Assembly (NCBI RefSeq): GCF_002846205.1
Contig: NZ_PHKV01000002.1
Location: 620,001 to 684,000 of the forward strand
Direction: 5' to 3'
Origin: Xanthomonas prunicola
GTDB taxonomy: Bacteria; Pseudomonadota; Gammaproteobacteria; Xanthomonadales; Xanthomonadaceae
Length of the DNA stretch: 64,000 bases
Positions 31,109 to 40,440 of the stretch are shown one piece after another (the first letter of the stretch is position 1; each line of letters begins with the position of its first letter). A program made the translations under genes and the position numbers. The notes under the pieces were generated by a model. It ran no database searches and was not told the DNA's origin. It saw only the letters and a list, made by a program, of their open reading frames with translations.

Positions 31109-31287
31109 GGCATGCGTCCGGATAGGCCCCAAAGGGCCGGATTAAGCCCCTCTTCCCCGCGGGTGAGGGGCTTTAACTGCGTGAGTTCTTAGTGCTTCTT
31201 CTTGTCAGACAACCGTGTCCCGTTGATGTGGCGCTTGAACGTATTGCCTTCAGCAAATCCCGAACAGCCAATCACCAATCCCCGCCC

Positions 31288-32403
31288 TCAAAGCACCCCA
31301 CGCTTCATTTGATCGCGCTCGATGCTTTCGAACAGCGCCTGGAAATTTCCTTCGCCGAAGCCTTCATTTCCCTTGCGCTGGATGATCTCGAAGAAGATCG
31401 GGCCGATGCAGTTGGTGGTGAAGATTTGTAGCAGTTTGCGCTGTTTGGTATCCGGGTCGGCATCGATCAGGATCTTGTTGCGACGCAGGCGGTCGACATC
31501 TTCGCCATGGTCGGGGATGCGCAGGTCCACCACATCGAAATACGTGTCCGGCGTATCCAGGAAGCTCACGCCGGCGGCGCGCATTTTTTCCACACTGGTA
31601 TAGATATCGTCCGTGAAGCAGGCGATGTGCTGGATGCCTTCGCCCTGGTATGCGTCCAGATACTCGTTGATCTGGCTCTTGGGGTCGGAGGATTCGTTGA
31701 GCGGAATCCGCACGATGCCGTCCGGGGCGGTCATCGCCTTGGACACCAGGCCAGTCTTGGCACCCTTGATGTCGAAATAGCGGATCTCGCGGAAGTTGAA
31801 CAGCCGCTCGTAATAGTCCGACCAACGCTGCATGTTGCCGAAGTACAGATTGTGGGTGAGGTGGTCGATGAAGGTCAGCCCGAAGCCGGTTGGGTGCTGG
31901 TCGGCACCGTCGATCGGCTCGAAATCAGCGTCGTAGATGCTGCCGGCGTCACCGTAACGGTCCACCAGATACAGCATGCAGTCGCCGATGCCCTTGACCA
32001 CCGGCGCCGGCACGGCGCGGGTGTCGGCCTTGTCCTGCACCGCTTCGCCGCCGTTGCCCAGCACGGTCTGCAGCACGGTCTGCGCCGGGGTGCGGAAGCG
32101 GATCGCAAACCCGCAGGCGCACGGGCCGTGCGCGGCGGCGAAGTCGGCGGCGAACGAATCGGGGTCTTCGTTGAGCAGGAAGTTGACCCCGCCCTGGCGA
32201 TAGACGGTAATGGGGCGGCTACGGTGACGCAGCACCGCGCTGAAGCCCATCTTGCGGAAGTAGTCGTGCAGCTGCGCTGCCTGCTCGGCGGGCGCAGCGA
32301 ATTCGACGAATTCGAACCCGTCGATCCCCATCGGATTGTCGAAGGTGGTGACCTGCATGCCCAGGTTCGGGCGGGTTGCGGTACTGCTCGGTTGTGCGCT
32401 CAT
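31288..32403 (-). CDS. hppD: 4-hydroxyphenylpyruvate dioxygenase
   Basis: Converts 4-hydroxyphenylpyruvate to homogentisate, feeding HmgA. 371 residues, two VOC-fold halves. Iron ligands fit the conserved places: the His of FIDHLTHNLYFGN, the His of GIQHIACFTDD and the Glu of CIGPIFFEIIQRKGN; the C-terminal helix GFGEGNFQALFESIERDQ is also typical. Divergent from a MarR-type regulator with an inverted repeat in the 122-base gap, so that regulator probably controls it. Upstream of hmgA in the same direction. Confidence 0.97.
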   Translation of the reverse strand: MSAQPSSTATRPNLGMQVTTFDNPMGIDGFEFVEFAAPAEQAAQLHDYFRKMGFSAVLRHRSRPITVYRQGGVNFLLNEDPDSFAADFAAAHGPCACGFAIRFRTPAQTVLQTVLGNGGEAVQDKADTRAVPAPVVKGIGDCMLYLVDRYGDAGSIYDADFEPIDGADQHPTGFGLTFIDHLTHNLYFGNMQRWSDYYERLFNFREIRYFDIKGAKTGLVSKAMTAPDGIVRIPLNESSDPKSQINEYLDAYQGEGIQHIACFTDDIYTSVEKMRAAGVSFLDTPDTYFDVVDLRIPDHGEDVDRLRRNKILIDADPDTKQRKLLQIFTTNCIGPIFFEIIQRKGNEGFGEGNFQALFESIERDQMKRGVL

Positions 32404-32481
32404 CGTCGTTTCTCCACGCTAGGCCGTCCGCAGGGCTATGCGGGGTGGCAGAAGACCCGCGAGAATGCGCAGGCCACCCAA

Positions 32482-32504
32482 GGTTTGTAGTTGCAAATGA
32501 AACC
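32482..32504. promoter_or_regulatory. Candidate MarR operator between hppD and its divergent regulator
   Basis: The gap between the two divergent starts contains GGTTTGTAGTTGCAAATG followed by AAACC: outer arms GGTTT and AAACC and an inner palindrome TTGCAA slightly off centre. AT-rich interrupted palindromes with TTGCAA cores are typical of MarR-family sites. The site lies 22 bases before the regulator start and 79 before hppD, so autoregulation plus hppD control is plausible. Inference only. Confidence 0.45.
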
Positions 32505-32525
32505 AAAATCAAGACACAGTGCAAC

Positions 32526-33014
32526 ATGAGCGATCTCGACGCCCCCACCCCGCCGCCCCATCCTGTGCTGCTCAACCTCGAGCAGTTCCTGCCGTATCGC
32601 CTGAGCGTGCTGTCCAACCGCATCAGCAGCAACATCGCCAAGGTCTACGGCGATCGTTACGGCATGGCCATTCCCGAGTGGCGGGTGATCACCATCCTGG
32701 CGCTGTATCCGGGTTCCTCGGCCAGCGAGGTCTCCGACCGCACCGCGATGGATAAAGTTGCAGTCAGCCGCGCCGTGGCGCGCCTGCTGGAGCGCGGCTT
32801 CATCCGCCGCGAAACCCATGGCGACGACCGCCGCCGCTCGATGCTGGCACTGTCGCCGGCCGGCCGCCAGGTCTACGAGACCGTTGCCCCACTGGTCAAC
32901 GAGATGGAACAGCGGCTGATGTCGGTGTTCAGTGCCGAGGAGCAGCAGATCCTGGAAAAGCTGATCGACCGGCTGGCCAAGGACGGGCTGCCGCGCATGG
33001 CCGGCAAGGACTGA
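32526..33014 (+). CDS. MarR-family transcriptional regulator
   Basis: 162 residues from the ATG at 32526 (MSDLDAPTPPPHPVLLNLEQ). The winged-helix is clear: PEWRVITILALYPGSSASEV, then the recognition helix AMDKVAVSRAVARLLERGFI and the wing RRETHGDDRRRSMLALSPAG. MarR proteins repress divergent catabolic genes and release DNA on binding aromatic ligands, so sensing of homogentisate or hydroxyphenylpyruvate is likely (inference from position next to hppD). A strong bidirectional terminator follows the stop. Confidence 0.93.
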   Translation: MSDLDAPTPPPHPVLLNLEQFLPYRLSVLSNRISSNIAKVYGDRYGMAIPEWRVITILALYPGSSASEVSDRTAMDKVAVSRAVARLLERGFIRRETHGDDRRRSMLALSPAGRQVYETVAPLVNEMEQRLMSVFSAEEQQILEKLIDRLAKDGLPRMAGKD

Positions 33015-33015
33015 T

Positions 33016-33048
33016 AAAAAAAACCCCCGCAGTGCGGGGGTTTTTGCA
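33016..33048. terminator. Bidirectional intrinsic terminator
   Basis: AAACCCCCGC / GCGGGGGTTT stem with a 3-base loop, flanked by eight A on the left and TTTTT on the right. It directly follows the MarR stop and lies 20 bases after the convergent thioredoxin-like gene, so it can end transcripts from both sides. Confidence 0.92.
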
Positions 33049-33066
33049 TGCCACGGCAACGACGGA

Positions 33067-33657
33067 TCAGGCCTGCGGCGGCGCCCACTGCTTGAGGAAG
33101 TCGAACAGCTTGCGGCGGTCGAAGCCTTCGCCCTTGCGCAGATCCGGGCCGGTCTGGGTGGTCAGCAGCTTACCGTCGTTGTCCAGCACCAGCAGCGACG
33201 GATAGTCGTTGAGCTGGGCGAACTGCGACAGGAACGCGGCATTCTCGTTGGCCGCATCGCGATTGACCTTGACCACCACAAAGTGCGCATCGCGGAAGCT
33301 GCGCAGCTCCGCATCGCCGCCCATCAGCTCGTCCAGCGCCTTGCACGGCTCGCAGGCCGCATTGCCGACATTGAGCACAATGCGCTTGCCGCCGCGCTTG
33401 GCCTCGACCTTGGCGGTCTCCAGATCAGCGGCCGGATCACGCGAAGGGTCGTACTGCGCATTGAGCGCCGCCGCCGCGGCGATGTCCGCCGCGGTGGGCG
33501 TATTGCCCGAGGACACCGGCTGGCTGGGATCGGCGCTGGGCGGCTTCTGCATCGAGGTATCCAGCGGCCGTGGCGCCTCCTGTTGCTCGGTGGGCTGCCC
33601 GCAGGCGCTCAACAGACCTGCCAGCAGCAGGCCACAGACAGTGGGTTTGATCGGCAT
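33067..33657 (-). CDS. Thioredoxin-fold lipoprotein
   Basis: 196 residues from the ATG at 33657: lipoprotein signal (VCGLLLAGLLSAC), a linker with Pro/Ser, then a thioredoxin-like domain. The active site reads NVGNAACEPCKALDELM, a CEPC motif, with the cis-Pro in LNDYPSLLVLDNDG. Such proteins act in periplasmic disulphide or thiol chemistry, for example reducing or protecting envelope proteins. It is 11 bases downstream of the POT transporter gene, so the two are probably co-transcribed. Confidence 0.9.
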   Translation of the reverse strand: MPIKPTVCGLLLAGLLSACGQPTEQQEAPRPLDTSMQKPPSADPSQPVSSGNTPTAADIAAAAALNAQYDPSRDPAADLETAKVEAKRGGKRIVLNVGNAACEPCKALDELMGGDAELRSFRDAHFVVVKVNRDAANENAAFLSQFAQLNDYPSLLVLDNDGKLLTTQTGPDLRKGEGFDRRKLFDFLKQWAPPQA

Positions 33658-33668
33658 TGCTGTTCTCC

Positions 33669-35186
33669 TCACTTCACACCATGCATCAGTTTGTTGACCA
33701 ATGGGGCAATCAGCAACAGCAATACGCCCGCAGCGATCAACGACCAGAACCCAAAAGTGTAGCCCTTCAGTGCAGAGGCCACGGTCATACCGGTCTCGCC
33801 GCTGACCGCAGAAGCGAAGATGCCCGACAGGTTGTTGCCGATCGCGGTCGACAGGAACCAGCCACCCATGGCCAAGCCAACGACTTTGGCGGGCGCCAGT
33901 TTTGTGGTCATCGACAAACCGATCGGAGACAAGCAAAGCTCACCGACAGTCTGGATGACGTAGACCATGAACAAGGTCCAGAAGGGAATTTTCCCGGCAT
34001 CGTCCACAAGTGCAGACAACGCGTACATCAGCAGTGCAAAAGCCAATCCGTTGAAAATCAAGCCCAGGCCGAACTTGCGCGGGATCGACGGATTGGCCGA
34101 TTTCAGTGCTACCCAAAGCCAGACAAAGACCGGGCCAAGCACCAGGATGGCCAGCGTGTTGACCGATTGGAACCAACCCACCGGGAACATCCAGCCGCCC
34201 AGGTCGCGCTCCACGATGTTCTGGGCGAGGAAGTTGAACGAACTGCCCGCCTGCTCGAAGAACATGAAGAACATTACGTTAAACACAAACACGATCAGCA
34301 TGGCGATGGCGCGGTCGCGGTGCACTTTGCCTTCGCGAATGCCTTCGAACAGGATCAATCCGCACAGGGCAAGGAACAAGACGGTCAGGATCCAACCAAG
34401 GATGCTGGCATCGATCAGCAGCAGGCCATAGGCGACCGGAATTGCAACAAGTGTGCCCACCAGTACCGCCAGAGTTCGGCCCATGCCTTCTCCACCGACA
34501 GGCGGCAAGCCGACCGGCCCGAGTTGACGACGTCCCAACCAGAACCAGACAAGACTGATCAGCATGCCCACGCCTGAGGCGATGAAGACGTACTTGTAGG
34601 CAGGCATCGCCTCGGTGCCAAAAATTTTGTCTGCAAGCAAACCGGTCAGAATCGGCGCCAGAAACCCGCCTGCATTGATACCCATGTAGAAGATCGTGAA
34701 TCCTGAATCCCGACGCGGATCGTTCAGCGGATACAGTTTGCCGACCATGGTCGAGACGTTCGGCTTGAACAGGCCGTTGCCGGCGATGATCGTCGCCAGG
34801 CCAATTTTGAATATTTGTTCGTTTGGCACTGCGATCAGGAATAGGCCGACCGACATGACAATTGCACCGATCAACAGCGAGCGCTGATAGCCAATGAGTC
34901 GGTCTGCGACGAATCCACCAAACAGCGCCGAGGCATATACCAGTGCCAGATAAGCGCCGTAGAGTCGATTCGCCGGGGCTTCGCCGGCGCCTGAGCCCTC
35001 GTAAAACTGGGCCACGATATAGAGCGTCAGCGCCCAACGAATGCCGTAGAACGCGAAGCGTTCCCAGAATTCGGTCATGAACAGCATCCACAGCGGCCGG
35101 GGATGACCGAGCAACGTGGGGAACTCGGGCGGTGCCGGCGGCGGCGGAGTGGCGGCGGAAGTCGGCGCGGTCGCGTCAACGCTCAT
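33669..35186 (-). CDS. POT-family proton:oligopeptide symporter
   Basis: 505 residues with about 14 membrane helices. Family motifs: EFWERFAFYGIRWALTLYIV (ExxER-like start), ADRLIGYQRSLLIGAIVMSV, and the PTR2 signature FTIFYMGINAGGFLAPILTG; the C-terminal half has VIQTVGELCLSPIGLSMTTK, also typical. It imports di- and tripeptides driven by protons. The N-terminal 20 residues are Ala/Pro-rich and cytosolic. Downstream lies the thioredoxin-fold lipoprotein gene. Subfamily (DtpA-, DtpD- or YjdL-like) cannot be decided by eye. Confidence 0.94.
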   Translation of the reverse strand: MSVDATAPTSAATPPPPAPPEFPTLLGHPRPLWMLFMTEFWERFAFYGIRWALTLYIVAQFYEGSGAGEAPANRLYGAYLALVYASALFGGFVADRLIGYQRSLLIGAIVMSVGLFLIAVPNEQIFKIGLATIIAGNGLFKPNVSTMVGKLYPLNDPRRDSGFTIFYMGINAGGFLAPILTGLLADKIFGTEAMPAYKYVFIASGVGMLISLVWFWLGRRQLGPVGLPPVGGEGMGRTLAVLVGTLVAIPVAYGLLLIDASILGWILTVLFLALCGLILFEGIREGKVHRDRAIAMLIVFVFNVMFFMFFEQAGSSFNFLAQNIVERDLGGWMFPVGWFQSVNTLAILVLGPVFVWLWVALKSANPSIPRKFGLGLIFNGLAFALLMYALSALVDDAGKIPFWTLFMVYVIQTVGELCLSPIGLSMTTKLAPAKVVGLAMGGWFLSTAIGNNLSGIFASAVSGETGMTVASALKGYTFGFWSLIAAGVLLLLIAPLVNKLMHGVK

Positions 35187-35341
35187 GGAATGTCCCTTGC
35201 GTATTCAGTAATGGCTGGGTGCCCGGAGCGTACCCCGGGAGACGCGCGAGGATCACTTAGACGTCATGTACGCGTCAAATTCGCAGGACTCGCCGGCCTG
35301 ATGGCGGCCGGTCTGCAGGGATGACGCCCGTAGCGACCCGC

Positions 35342-36244
35342 TCAGCCCTTTTCAGGCTCACCGCGACCACCACCCACCGGCTCACGACCTTCCACGCCCA
35401 CCGAGGTGCGCACGTCGAACAGCTCCGGGAAAAAAGTCAGTGCCAACGCCTGCTGCAGAAAGCCGACGCCGCTGGAGCCACCGGTGCCGCGCTTGAAGCC
35501 GATCACCCGCATCACCGTGCGCATGTGGCGGAAGCGCCAGAGCTGGAACTGGGTTTCCACATCCACCAGGTCCTCGCACAGCGCATATTCGCGCCAGTAG
35601 CGGTCGGTGTTTTCGTAGATGCGCTCGAACACCGGCCGCAAGGTGTCGTCGGCCACATGGGCGGCGGTCCAGTCGCGGGCCTGATATTGCTGCGGAATCG
35701 CGTGCCCGAAGCGCGCCAGATAGCGCAGGAATTCTTCGTACAGGCTCGGCGCTTCCAGCACTTCGCGCAGGCGCGCCTGGCCCTGCCGGTCGTAGGCGAA
35801 CACCTGCAGCATCTGCGGGTTCTTGTTGCCGAGCAGAAACTCGATATAGCGGTATTGCAGCGACTGGAAGCCGGACGAGGGGCCCAGCACATCGCGGAAT
35901 CCCATGTACTCGCTCGGCGTCAGCGTTTCCAGCACCGACCACTGTTCGGTGAGCTGGCGCAGCACCTGCTTGCTGCGCGCCAGCACCTTGCGACACTGCC
36001 AGACCTGGTCGTTCTGCAGGTGCACCATCGCCGCGCGCAGCTCGTGCGCCAGCAGCTTCAGCCATAGCTCCGAGGTCTGGTGCTGGATGATGAACAGCAT
36101 TTCGTCGTGATGTGCCGGCTCGGACAGCGGCTGCTGCGCCGACAGCAGCTGGTCCAGCCGCAGATACCCGCCGTAGGTCAGCCGCCCCTCCAGGTCGGTG
36201 TGGATGCCGGGTTCCAGGTCACGCAGGTTCTTGTCGACGGGCAT
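35342..36244 (-). CDS. kynA: Tryptophan 2,3-dioxygenase
   Basis: Haem enzyme opening the indole ring of L-tryptophan to N-formylkynurenine. 300 residues from the ATG giving [20 protein letters not shown]; the open frame upstream enters a tandem-repeat region and is not coding. Landmarks: [36 protein letters not shown] with the substrate-contact His, [18 protein letters not shown], and [18 protein letters not shown] with the haem-ligand His, ending [11 protein letters not shown]. In a genome that also makes tryptophan (trp cluster 26 kb away), it starts the kynurenine route. Confidence 0.97.
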   Translation of the reverse strand: MPVDKNLRDLEPGIHTDLEGRLTYGGYLRLDQLLSAQQPLSEPAHHDEMLFIIQHQTSELWLKLLAHELRAAMVHLQNDQVWQCRKVLARSKQVLRQLTEQWSVLETLTPSEYMGFRDVLGPSSGFQSLQYRYIEFLLGNKNPQMLQVFAYDRQGQARLREVLEAPSLYEEFLRYLARFGHAIPQQYQARDWTAAHVADDTLRPVFERIYENTDRYWREYALCEDLVDVETQFQLWRFRHMRTVMRVIGFKRGTGGSSGVGFLQQALALTFFPELFDVRTSVGVEGREPVGGGRGEPEKG

Positions 36245-36309
36245 GGCGGAGCGCTGAAGATCGGGCCACGCAGGGTAGCGCGCTGGCGGCGGCTTGGCAG
36301 CCGCCGCCG

Positions 36310-36344
36310 AATCGGGAATCGGGAATCGGGAATCGGGAATGGGA
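36310..36344. repeat. Tandem heptamer array AATCGGG x5
   Basis: Four perfect AATCGGG units and a fifth variant (AATGGGA) just upstream of kynA. Heptamers slip easily, so copy number is likely to vary between strains. No protein is encoded. Confidence 0.9.
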
Positions 36345-36347
36345 GAT

Positions 36348-36382
36348 GGCGGACGGCGGACGGCGGACGGCGGACGGCGGAC
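36348..36382. repeat. Tandem heptamer array GGCGGAC x5
   Basis: Five perfect GGCGGAC units starting four bases after the AATCGGG array. Same unit length and copy number but different sequence. It sits in the 437-base gap between kynA and the divergent nuclease gene, in the kynA upstream region; the rest of that gap shows no gene. Confidence 0.9.
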
Positions 36383-36681
36383 GAGCGTGGCGGCGGCGGC
36401 TCGCGTCGCCTGGCTGCGCAAACCAGGGATCCGGAGGTAGCTTGCAAACCGCACGCACGAGATGCGAGGGATCGCGCGCATGGGCGTCAGCCTCGAGCCC
36501 GCTTCTTTCATCTCTGAATCAACTTGCACGCGCCAGGTACGGTCTCAGCGACTGCGCCGCTGTCACCGTATCGTCAACCTAGGTCTGCAAATTCATGCAG
36601 AATCGAACGGCGCTGCCGGCCAGGGACGTGGCCGGACCAGGGGAGCGTTTCACGTCTCAAGGATCAGGGGACTCTCATCTC

Positions 36682-39600
36682 ATGCATGTGTTGCAGCGTC
36701 GTGCAGCCGTATTTTTGTGTGCGCTGGCCATTGCCGGCCACGCCAATGCCCAGGTCGTCATCAGCCAGGTTTACGGCGGTGGCGGCAATAGCGGCGCCAC
36801 CCTCCGCAGCGATTTCATCGAGCTGCACAACAGCGGCAGCACCACGGTCAGCCTGGACGGCTGGTCGGTGCAGTACGCCTCGGCCGCTGGCAGCAGCTGG
36901 CAGGTCACGCCGTTGGCAGGCAGCATTCCGGCCGGCGGCTACTACCTGGTCAAGCAGGCCGATGGCAGCGGCGGCAGCGTTGCACTGCCCACACCCGATG
37001 CCACCGGCACCCTGGCCCTGAGCGGCACGGCCGGCAAGGTGGCGCTGAGCGCCACCGCTTCCGCACTGAGCGGCACCTGCCCCACTGGCAACGCCGACCT
37101 GGTCGGCTACGGCAGCAATGCCAGCTGCGCCGAGGGCAATGCGCCCACGCCGGCCCCCAGCAATACCCTGGCGGTGCTGCGCGCAGGCGAGGGTTGCACC
37201 GATACCGACAACAACGCAGCCGATTTCGCTACCGGCGCGCCGGCACCGCGCAACAGCGCCAGCGCTGCGCGCCTGTGCAGCGGCGGCGGCCAGCCGATCG
37301 CCACGCTGGCCGATGTCAGCCAGGCCGAAGGCAACGGCGGCAGCCGCAGCGTCGTGTTCACCCTGAGCCTGAGCCAGCCGGCCAGTGCGGGTGGGGTGAG
37401 CTTCACCGCCGCCACGGCCGATGGCACGGCCACCGCCGGCAGCGACTACATCGCCCTGCCCGCCACCAGCGTCCGGATCGCCGCTGGCGAGCGCAGCGCC
37501 AGCATCACCGTGGAGGTGCTGGGCGACACCACGCCCGAGCCCGACGAGACCTTCGCGCTGCAGATCAGCGGCCTCACCGGCGCGTTGCCGGCCACGCTGA
37601 GCGCCACCGGCACCCTCCTCAACGACGACTTCAGCCTGCTGCCGATCCACGCCATCCAGGGCAAGGGCGCACGCTCGCCGCTCGAAGGCCAGGTGGTCGC
37701 CACCTCGGGCATCGTCACTGCCCGTCGCAGCGCCGGCTTCTTCCTGCAGGCACCGGATGCCGAAACCGATGGCGATCCGGCCACCTCCGAAGGCGTCTAC
37801 GTCTACACCGGCAGCGCACCGCCGGATGCCGCTGCCATCGGCAACCGGGTGCGCGTGCAGGGCACGGTGCTCGAGTACGTGCCCACTGCCGACCCGACCC
37901 AGCCGCCGCTCACCGAAATCGGCGGCAGCCTGACCGTGCTGCTGGATTCCACCGGCAACCCATTGCCGATGCCGGTGGCATTGAGCGCGAACTTCCCCAA
38001 CCCCAACGGCGCCTTTGATCAGCTCGAAGCGCTGGAAGGCATGCGCGTGGCCGCCGCCAGCCTCACCGTCAATGCGCCCACCGGCGGCAGCGTCAACGAG
38101 ACCAACGCCACCGCCACCAGCAATGGCGTGTTCCATGCCGTGGTCACCGGGGTGCCGCGCGCCTTTCGCGAGCCCGGCGTGCAGTTGCCCGACCCGCTGC
38201 CGGCCGGCTCGCCGGCGGGCGTGCCGCGCTGGAACACCAATCCGGAAGTGATCGCCGTCGGCAGTGCTGGCGTGGGCGCCGAGCGCCTGGATCTGGCCTC
38301 CGGCTGCCAGGTGCTCAATGTGGTCGGCCCGCTGGACTACAGCTTCCGCCGCTACACGCTGTACCCCGAGCGCACCCCGCAGGTGAACTGCAACGGTGCC
38401 GACCAACCACGCCCGGCGCCGCGGCCGCAGGCCGACGACGTGGCCGTGGCCACCTACAACATGGAACGCTTCTTCGACGACCAGAACGACCCGGCGATCG
38501 GCGAGCCGGTGCTCACCCCGGCCGCGTTCCAGGCCCGCCTCAACAAGGCCTCGCTGGCGATCCGCAACTCCCTGCACACACCCGACATCCTGGGCACGGT
38601 GGAAGTGGAAAACCTCAGCGTGCTGCAGACCCTGGCCGCACGCGTCAATGCCGATGCAGTGGCCGCCGGCCAGCAGGACCCCAGATACGTGGCGTACCTG
38701 CAGGAAGGCAACGACGTCGGCGGCATCGACGTCGGTTTCCTGGTCAAGACCGCCGACGTTGCCGCCGGCCTGCCGCGTGTGGAAGTGCTCTCCATCGCCC
38801 AGGAAGGCAAGACCGCCACCTGGACCGAGCCGGCCGGCAGTGTCAGCCTGCTCAACGACCGCCCACCGCTGGTGCTCACCGCCAACGTGCATCAGGCCGA
38901 TGGCCGCGTGCTGCCGCTGACCGCCATCGTGGTGCACCAGCGCTCGCTCAATGGCGCCGAGACCGATGATGCGGCCGGCACCCGCATCCGCGCCAAGCGC
39001 CAGGCCCAGGCCGAGTATCTGGCGCGCCTGCTGCAGACGCGCCAGCAGCTCGACCCGGCCGAGCAGGTGCTGGTGATGGGCGACTTCAACGCCTTCGAGT
39101 TCAACGACGGCTACGTGGATGCGATGGGCACCGTCACCGGCAGGCCGGCGCCGGATGCGCAGACCGTGGTGGGCGGCGATGGCGTGGATCTGGTCGACCC
39201 GGACTACACCGATCTGACCTGGTTCAACACGCCCGATCAGAGCTACTCTTACGCCTTCGACGGCAACGTGCAGTCGCTCGATCACATCCTGGCCAGCGCT
39301 GCGCTGATGCGCGCACCCAACATCGCGTCGCTGTCGGTGGGCCACGCACGCATCAATGCCGACTTCCCCGGCACCGCGCGTAACGATGCCAACACGCCCA
39401 CGCGCTTGTCCGATCACGATCCCACCGTGGTGCTGTTGCGCATGGCGCCCGCGTTGCGTGCCGACCTGGGCGTGATGGTCGCTGCGGCACGCGCACAAGT
39501 GACCGAAGGCGAACGCATCGATTTCAGCGTGGAGGTGGAGAACCGTGGGCCCGACAGCGCGGCGTTTGCAGCGGTGGCACTGGCCTTCGATGCCGCGGTC

Positions 39601-40263
39601 AGTCCACGGGTCACCGCCGCACCGGGCTGGAGCTGCCAACCGCCGGAAACCGGTCCCCAGACAGTGGTCACCTGCACCATCGCCTCACTGGCATCCGGCA
39701 ACGCCCAGCGCTTCGCCGTGCAGGTCGACGCTGGCACGGAACTGGCAGGACGCAGCCTGACCCTGGCCGCCTCGGCCGCCTCGCAAACGCCCGACCCGCA
39801 ACCGGACAACAACACAGACACCACCGCAGTGACCGTGCAGCCCGCGCTGCGCAGCGATCTGGCAGTGCGCCTGGAAGGCCCTGCCACACTGCCGACCACT
39901 GCCTTCAATGCCACCTATCGGGTGTTACTGGACAACCGCGGCAACGCAGCCGCTACCGGTGCCAGTGTGCGGATCGAAGGCAACACAGTGTCGGTGTTGT
40001 CGCAGCTGGTGCCACCCAGCGGCTGGCGTTGCGACAAGCAGGTGCAGTCGCTGCGCAGCGCGATCTTCGTGTGCAGCACCGCCGCAGCATTGCAACCGGG
40101 AGTGCAGGCCGCGTTTCAGCTGATCGTCGCGGCCAAGCCGATCCCGGCCGACGGTGCGATCCGCGTGCAGGCCAAGGCCACGTCGGCATCACCGGATGCG
40201 AACCCGGCCAACGATTCGGCGCTGATCATCACCCCGATCGGCGGAGGTGATGGGCGCCGCTAA
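36682..40263 (+). CDS. Large secreted ExeM/NucH-type nuclease
   Basis: 1193 residues from the ATG giving MHVLQRRAAVFLCALAIAGHANA, a Sec signal peptide. Order of domains: lamin-tail domain (about 24-170, VVISQVYGGGGNSGAT and DFIELHNSGS); Calx-beta repeat (about 205-315, SVVFTLSLSQPASAGGVSF, ATAGSDY); an OB-like segment (about 325-460); an endonuclease/exonuclease/phosphatase domain (about 585-915) with ATYNMERFFD, VMGDFNAFE and LSDHDPTVV; and two DUF11-like beta repeats to the end. It resembles ExeM/NucH extracellular DNases, which digest eDNA for phosphate or biofilm release. No C-terminal sorting signal is obvious. Confidence 0.92.
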   Translation: MHVLQRRAAVFLCALAIAGHANAQVVISQVYGGGGNSGATLRSDFIELHNSGSTTVSLDGWSVQYASAAGSSWQVTPLAGSIPAGGYYLVKQADGSGGSVALPTPDATGTLALSGTAGKVALSATASALSGTCPTGNADLVGYGSNASCAEGNAPTPAPSNTLAVLRAGEGCTDTDNNAADFATGAPAPRNSASAARLCSGGGQPIATLADVSQAEGNGGSRSVVFTLSLSQPASAGGVSFTAATADGTATAGSDYIALPATSVRIAAGERSASITVEVLGDTTPEPDETFALQISGLTGALPATLSATGTLLNDDFSLLPIHAIQGKGARSPLEGQVVATSGIVTARRSAGFFLQAPDAETDGDPATSEGVYVYTGSAPPDAAAIGNRVRVQGTVLEYVPTADPTQPPLTEIGGSLTVLLDSTGNPLPMPVALSANFPNPNGAFDQLEALEGMRVAAASLTVNAPTGGSVNETNATATSNGVFHAVVTGVPRAFREPGVQLPDPLPAGSPAGVPRWNTNPEVIAVGSAGVGAERLDLASGCQVLNVVGPLDYSFRRYTLYPERTPQVNCNGADQPRPAPRPQADDVAVATYNMERFFDDQNDPAIGEPVLTPAAFQARLNKASLAIRNSLHTPDILGTVEVENLSVLQTLAARVNADAVAAGQQDPRYVAYLQEGNDVGGIDVGFLVKTADVAAGLPRVEVLSIAQEGKTATWTEPAGSVSLLNDRPPLVLTANVHQADGRVLPLTAIVVHQRSLNGAETDDAAGTRIRAKRQAQAEYLARLLQTRQQLDPAEQVLVMGDFNAFEFNDGYVDAMGTVTGRPAPDAQTVVGGDGVDLVDPDYTDLTWFNTPDQSYSYAFDGNVQSLDHILASAALMRAPNIASLSVGHARINADFPGTARNDANTPTRLSDHDPTVVLLRMAPALRADLGVMVAAARAQVTEGERIDFSVEVENRGPDSAAFAAVALAFDAAVSPRVTAAPGWSCQPPETGPQTVVTCTIASLASGNAQRFAVQVDAGTELAGRSLTLAASAASQTPDPQPDNNTDTTAVTVQPALRSDLAVRLEGPATLPTTAFNATYRVLLDNRGNAAATGASVRIEGNTVSVLSQLVPPSGWRCDKQVQSLRSAIFVCSTAAALQPGVQAAFQLIVAAKPIPADGAIRVQAKATSASPDANPANDSALIITPIGGGDGRR

Positions 40264-40299
40264 TCGCAGTGCAGCACGTCGCAGTTCTTTACTGCGACA

Positions 40300-40332
40300 A
40301 AGGGCGCGGCCTGGTCCGCGCCCTTTTTTTTG
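40300..40332 (+). terminator. Intrinsic terminator after the nuclease gene
   Basis: Ten-base stem AAGGGCGCGG / CCGCGCCCTT with a six-base loop, running into eight T. Placed 36 bases after the stop; a clear Rho-independent terminator isolating the dehydrogenase operon downstream. Confidence 0.92.
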
Positions 40333-40440
40333 TGCAAGCCAGCATGATTGTCTGCTGCGGTGCAGGACAGCGTTTTGCTTCGCCGTCCTTAACATGACAA
40401 CTCATATCATTTGAAACTTCTTGAAGAAGGTGTCGTCGCA

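Noticed and set aside
36664-39639. 991-residue open frame on the minus strand
   Set aside because: It lies opposite the secreted nuclease, has no domain or start signal, and its His/Gly/Arg-rich composition is that of a GC-rich shadow frame.
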